DNA of 64,000 nucleotides from Pedobacter africanus. GTDB lineage: Bacteria; Bacteroidota; Bacteroidia; Sphingobacteriales; Sphingobacteriaceae. The stretch covers positions 2,666,001 to 2,730,000 of the forward strand of contig NZ_FWXT01000001.1 of NCBI RefSeq assembly GCF_900176535.1. Reading direction: 5' to 3'. Position numbers and translations under genes: made by a program. The notes under the pieces were generated by a model that had not been told where the DNA came from, did no database searches, and worked only from the letters and a program-made list of their open reading frames with translations. Positions 62,520-64,000 of this stretch are shown one piece after another. Within the stretch, counting starts at the first letter, position 1, and every line of letters starts with the position of its first letter.

Positions 62520-63225
62520 TCTTGTTTTTATGAAACAGGGTTTCTTTAAGTTTTTTAAACATAAAGCGCAGCCATGGCCCATAGCCATGATATTTTTTAA
62601 TCAGCTGGGCTTTTCTTTCTTCAAATAAAAGGTCGTCTTTCAGAGAGGAGATGCCCGTATGGTTAAAATTGGCAATGGTATAGTCCAGGTATTTCATGCT
62701 AAATTCCGGATCGGCAAAGCATTTCATATTCAAATGCCTATCGGCCGCTATTTTATATTCCAGATCGAAACGGTATTTTTCAAAAACACGTTTGGGATAA
62801 AATATAGATTGGTGGCATATGCCGTTTTTTGCCTGGTTATAACTGCTGATGTGGCTTTGGCATTTAACCCCTTTGGAAATGATGCTGCCATAATAAATGG
62901 TATGTTTGTTCTCCAGTGTCTTCGCCATATCGGAGAAACCGGGTAAAAGTGTATCGTCTGCACCCAGGAAATAAATCCAGTCGCCCGTAGCCAGGTCCAG
63001 CGCCTTGTTCATGGCATCATAAATGCCCTGGTCTTTTTCACTGATCCAATTGTTGATCAGGTCCTCATTTTTTTTTAAAATATCAATGGTCCCATCCTCG
63101 CTGGCCCCATCGGCAACAATAACTTCTATGGGCGCATAGTTCTGGCTGCGGATGCTGTCCAGGCAAGACTGAAGGTCTTTTTCTGCATTGTAAGTCACTA
63201 TGATTATCGATACTTTGTCCATCAT
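62509..63225 (-). CDS. Glycosyltransferase family 2 protein
   Basis: About 238 residues. Two adjacent ATGs at 63222 and 63225 give MMDKVSIIIVTYNAEKDL; a longer ORF to 63249 would run into the previous gene. VIVADGASEDGTIDIL and WIYFLGADDTLLPG (DxD) follow, matching the WcaA-like GT2 group. The end overlaps the GT4 start. Confidence 0.9.
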   Translation of the reverse strand: MMDKVSIIIVTYNAEKDLQSCLDSIRSQNYAPIEVIVADGASEDGTIDILKKNEDLINNWISEKDQGIYDAMNKALDLATGDWIYFLGADDTLLPGFSDMAKTLENKHTIYYGSIISKGVKCQSHISSYNQAKNGICHQSIFYPKRVFEKYRFDLEYKIAADRHLNMKCFADPEFSMKYLDYTIANFNHTGISSLKDDLLFEERKAQLIKKYHGYGPWLRFMFKKLKETLFHKNKNDK

Positions 63226-63229
63226 ATTG

Positions 63230-64000
63230 TTATACCTGGGCCAGACCATTGGTGCATGTTTTTAGCTGTTGTTCCATAGCTGCTTTCACTGCATCGGAAT
63301 GCAGGGCCTCCTGTTCACGAGACGAGAGTTCGTGTTGCAGATGAAACTGCACAGCTTTAAACTTAACGGATTTTTTAAGGATATTGTTGTTGATAAAGCG
63401 GGCTGCCAGCTCTTCATCTTCATGCCCCCAGCCCTGCAGGGCATTGTTATATCCGTTGACGCGTACATAATCTGACTTCCAATAGGCCAGGTTGCTTCCC
63501 CTTACGCTGTTTGAATTGTTCTGCTTTTTGGTAAACATAAAAGCCAGGAAAGGAAGCCGTATGGAATTGAAACGATGGATGATCCCCCTGGAAAAATAAT
63601 TGAAATTTGTTTTGCCGCTCTGGTATGCCGCGGCGATTTCTTTGCGGCTCAGATGGGCCCGGGTTCCCCTTACAAAGGTTCCTTTTTCGGCAAGGCCGAT
63701 ATGATCCTCAACAAAATGCTGGTTTAAAATCACGTCGCCGTCAACCTGGACAATATAATCGCCAGATGCAGCTTTAATGGCCTTGTTTAAGATAATGGCT
63801 TTTCTAAAGCCCAGGTCTTCATGCCATATATGGATTAAAGGAACCGGAAAGTTTGCCTGAAACTGCTCAATCAGCTCCCTGGTTTCAATGGCCGAGCCAT
63901 CATCTGCAATAATCACCTCTAAGGGCATTACTTTCTGCCTCATTATGCTCAGTAAGCATAATTTAAGTGCCTCAGGCCAATTGTAAGTTGCCACTATTAG
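63230..64000 (-). CDS. Glycosyltransferase family 2 protein (partial)
   Basis: The frame is open at the right edge; the visible part begins LIVATYNWPEALKL, so only a few N-terminal residues are missing. VIIADDGSAIETRELIEQF, YIVQVDGDVILNQHFV (DxD) and GWGHEDEELAARFI are GT2 features, the last of the Glyco_transf_7C type. It is followed 4 bases later by the next GT2 gene and continues the minus-strand glycan unit beyond the window. Confidence 0.9.
   Translation of the reverse strand, partial: LIVATYNWPEALKLCLLSIMRQKVMPLEVIIADDGSAIETRELIEQFQANFPVPLIHIWHEDLGFRKAIILNKAIKAASGDYIVQVDGDVILNQHFVEDHIGLAEKGTFVRGTRAHLSRKEIAAAYQSGKTNFNYFSRGIIHRFNSIRLPFLAFMFTKKQNNSNSVRGSNLAYWKSDYVRVNGYNNALQGWGHEDEELAARFINNNILKKSVKFKAVQFHLQHELSSREQEALHSDAVKAAMEQQLKTCTNGLAQV

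Overview
The window looks like chromosome from a Bacteroidota bacterium of the Sphingobacteriaceae, most like Pedobacter. The signs are SusC/SusD proteins, a FecI/FecR-type sigma/anti-sigma pair, DUF4270 and DUF6266 proteins, lipoprotein boxes of the Bacteroidota kind, promoters with the TTG / TAnnTTTG elements of this phylum, and few strong Shine-Dalgarno sites. Genus is an inference from gene content. I saw no rRNA, tRNA, CRISPR array, insertion sequence or prophage.

Layout. 1-3.6 kb: edge of a metallo-beta-lactamase-fold hydrolase, a YtxH-like protein, a lipoprotein and a TlpA-type thioredoxin. 3.9-13.9 kb: a glycan-use locus (ECF sigma, FecR anti-sigma, SusC, SusD, and a large beta-helix protein of GH28 type). 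14.1-21.1 kb: translation and housekeeping block rplM-rpsI-rpsB-tsf, nagA, pyrH, frr and an ABC exporter. 21.1-26.8 kb, minus strand: vitamin transport block with PnuC-type permease, NadR-like kinase, then a TPP riboswitch with its own promoter driving a TonB receptor, a ThiE-like protein and probably an MFS transporter. 27.2-38.7 kb: carB, DUF3137/lemA, radA, rng, a 29-residue ribosome-type microprotein, a TPR protein, an HU protein, mutY and ssb. 38.7-47.4 kb: glmS, a DUF4270 lipoprotein, a short GlgA-like protein, panC, panD, an acyl-CoA dehydrogenase, small membrane and lipoproteins, and a DUF6266 protein behind a striking phased repeat. 47.7-52.5 kb: rimP-nusA-infB.

52.8-64.0 kb is accessory: a 5'-truncated DUF5648 repeat gene, two methyltransferases and eight glycosyltransferase-type genes on both strands. 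The first 6-7 kb read as AT-richer than the core. This looks like a surface-glycan assembly cluster that continues past the right edge.

No complete new system of the defence or mobile-element kind is visible. The best leads are the five ATACAAT boxes spaced exactly 11 bp before the DUF6266 gene, a terminator-like hairpin ahead of pnuC with no gene feeding it, a GH28-like enzyme and a GlgA-like protein that have lost hallmark motifs, and hairpins sitting at the predicted 5' ends of three core transcripts.
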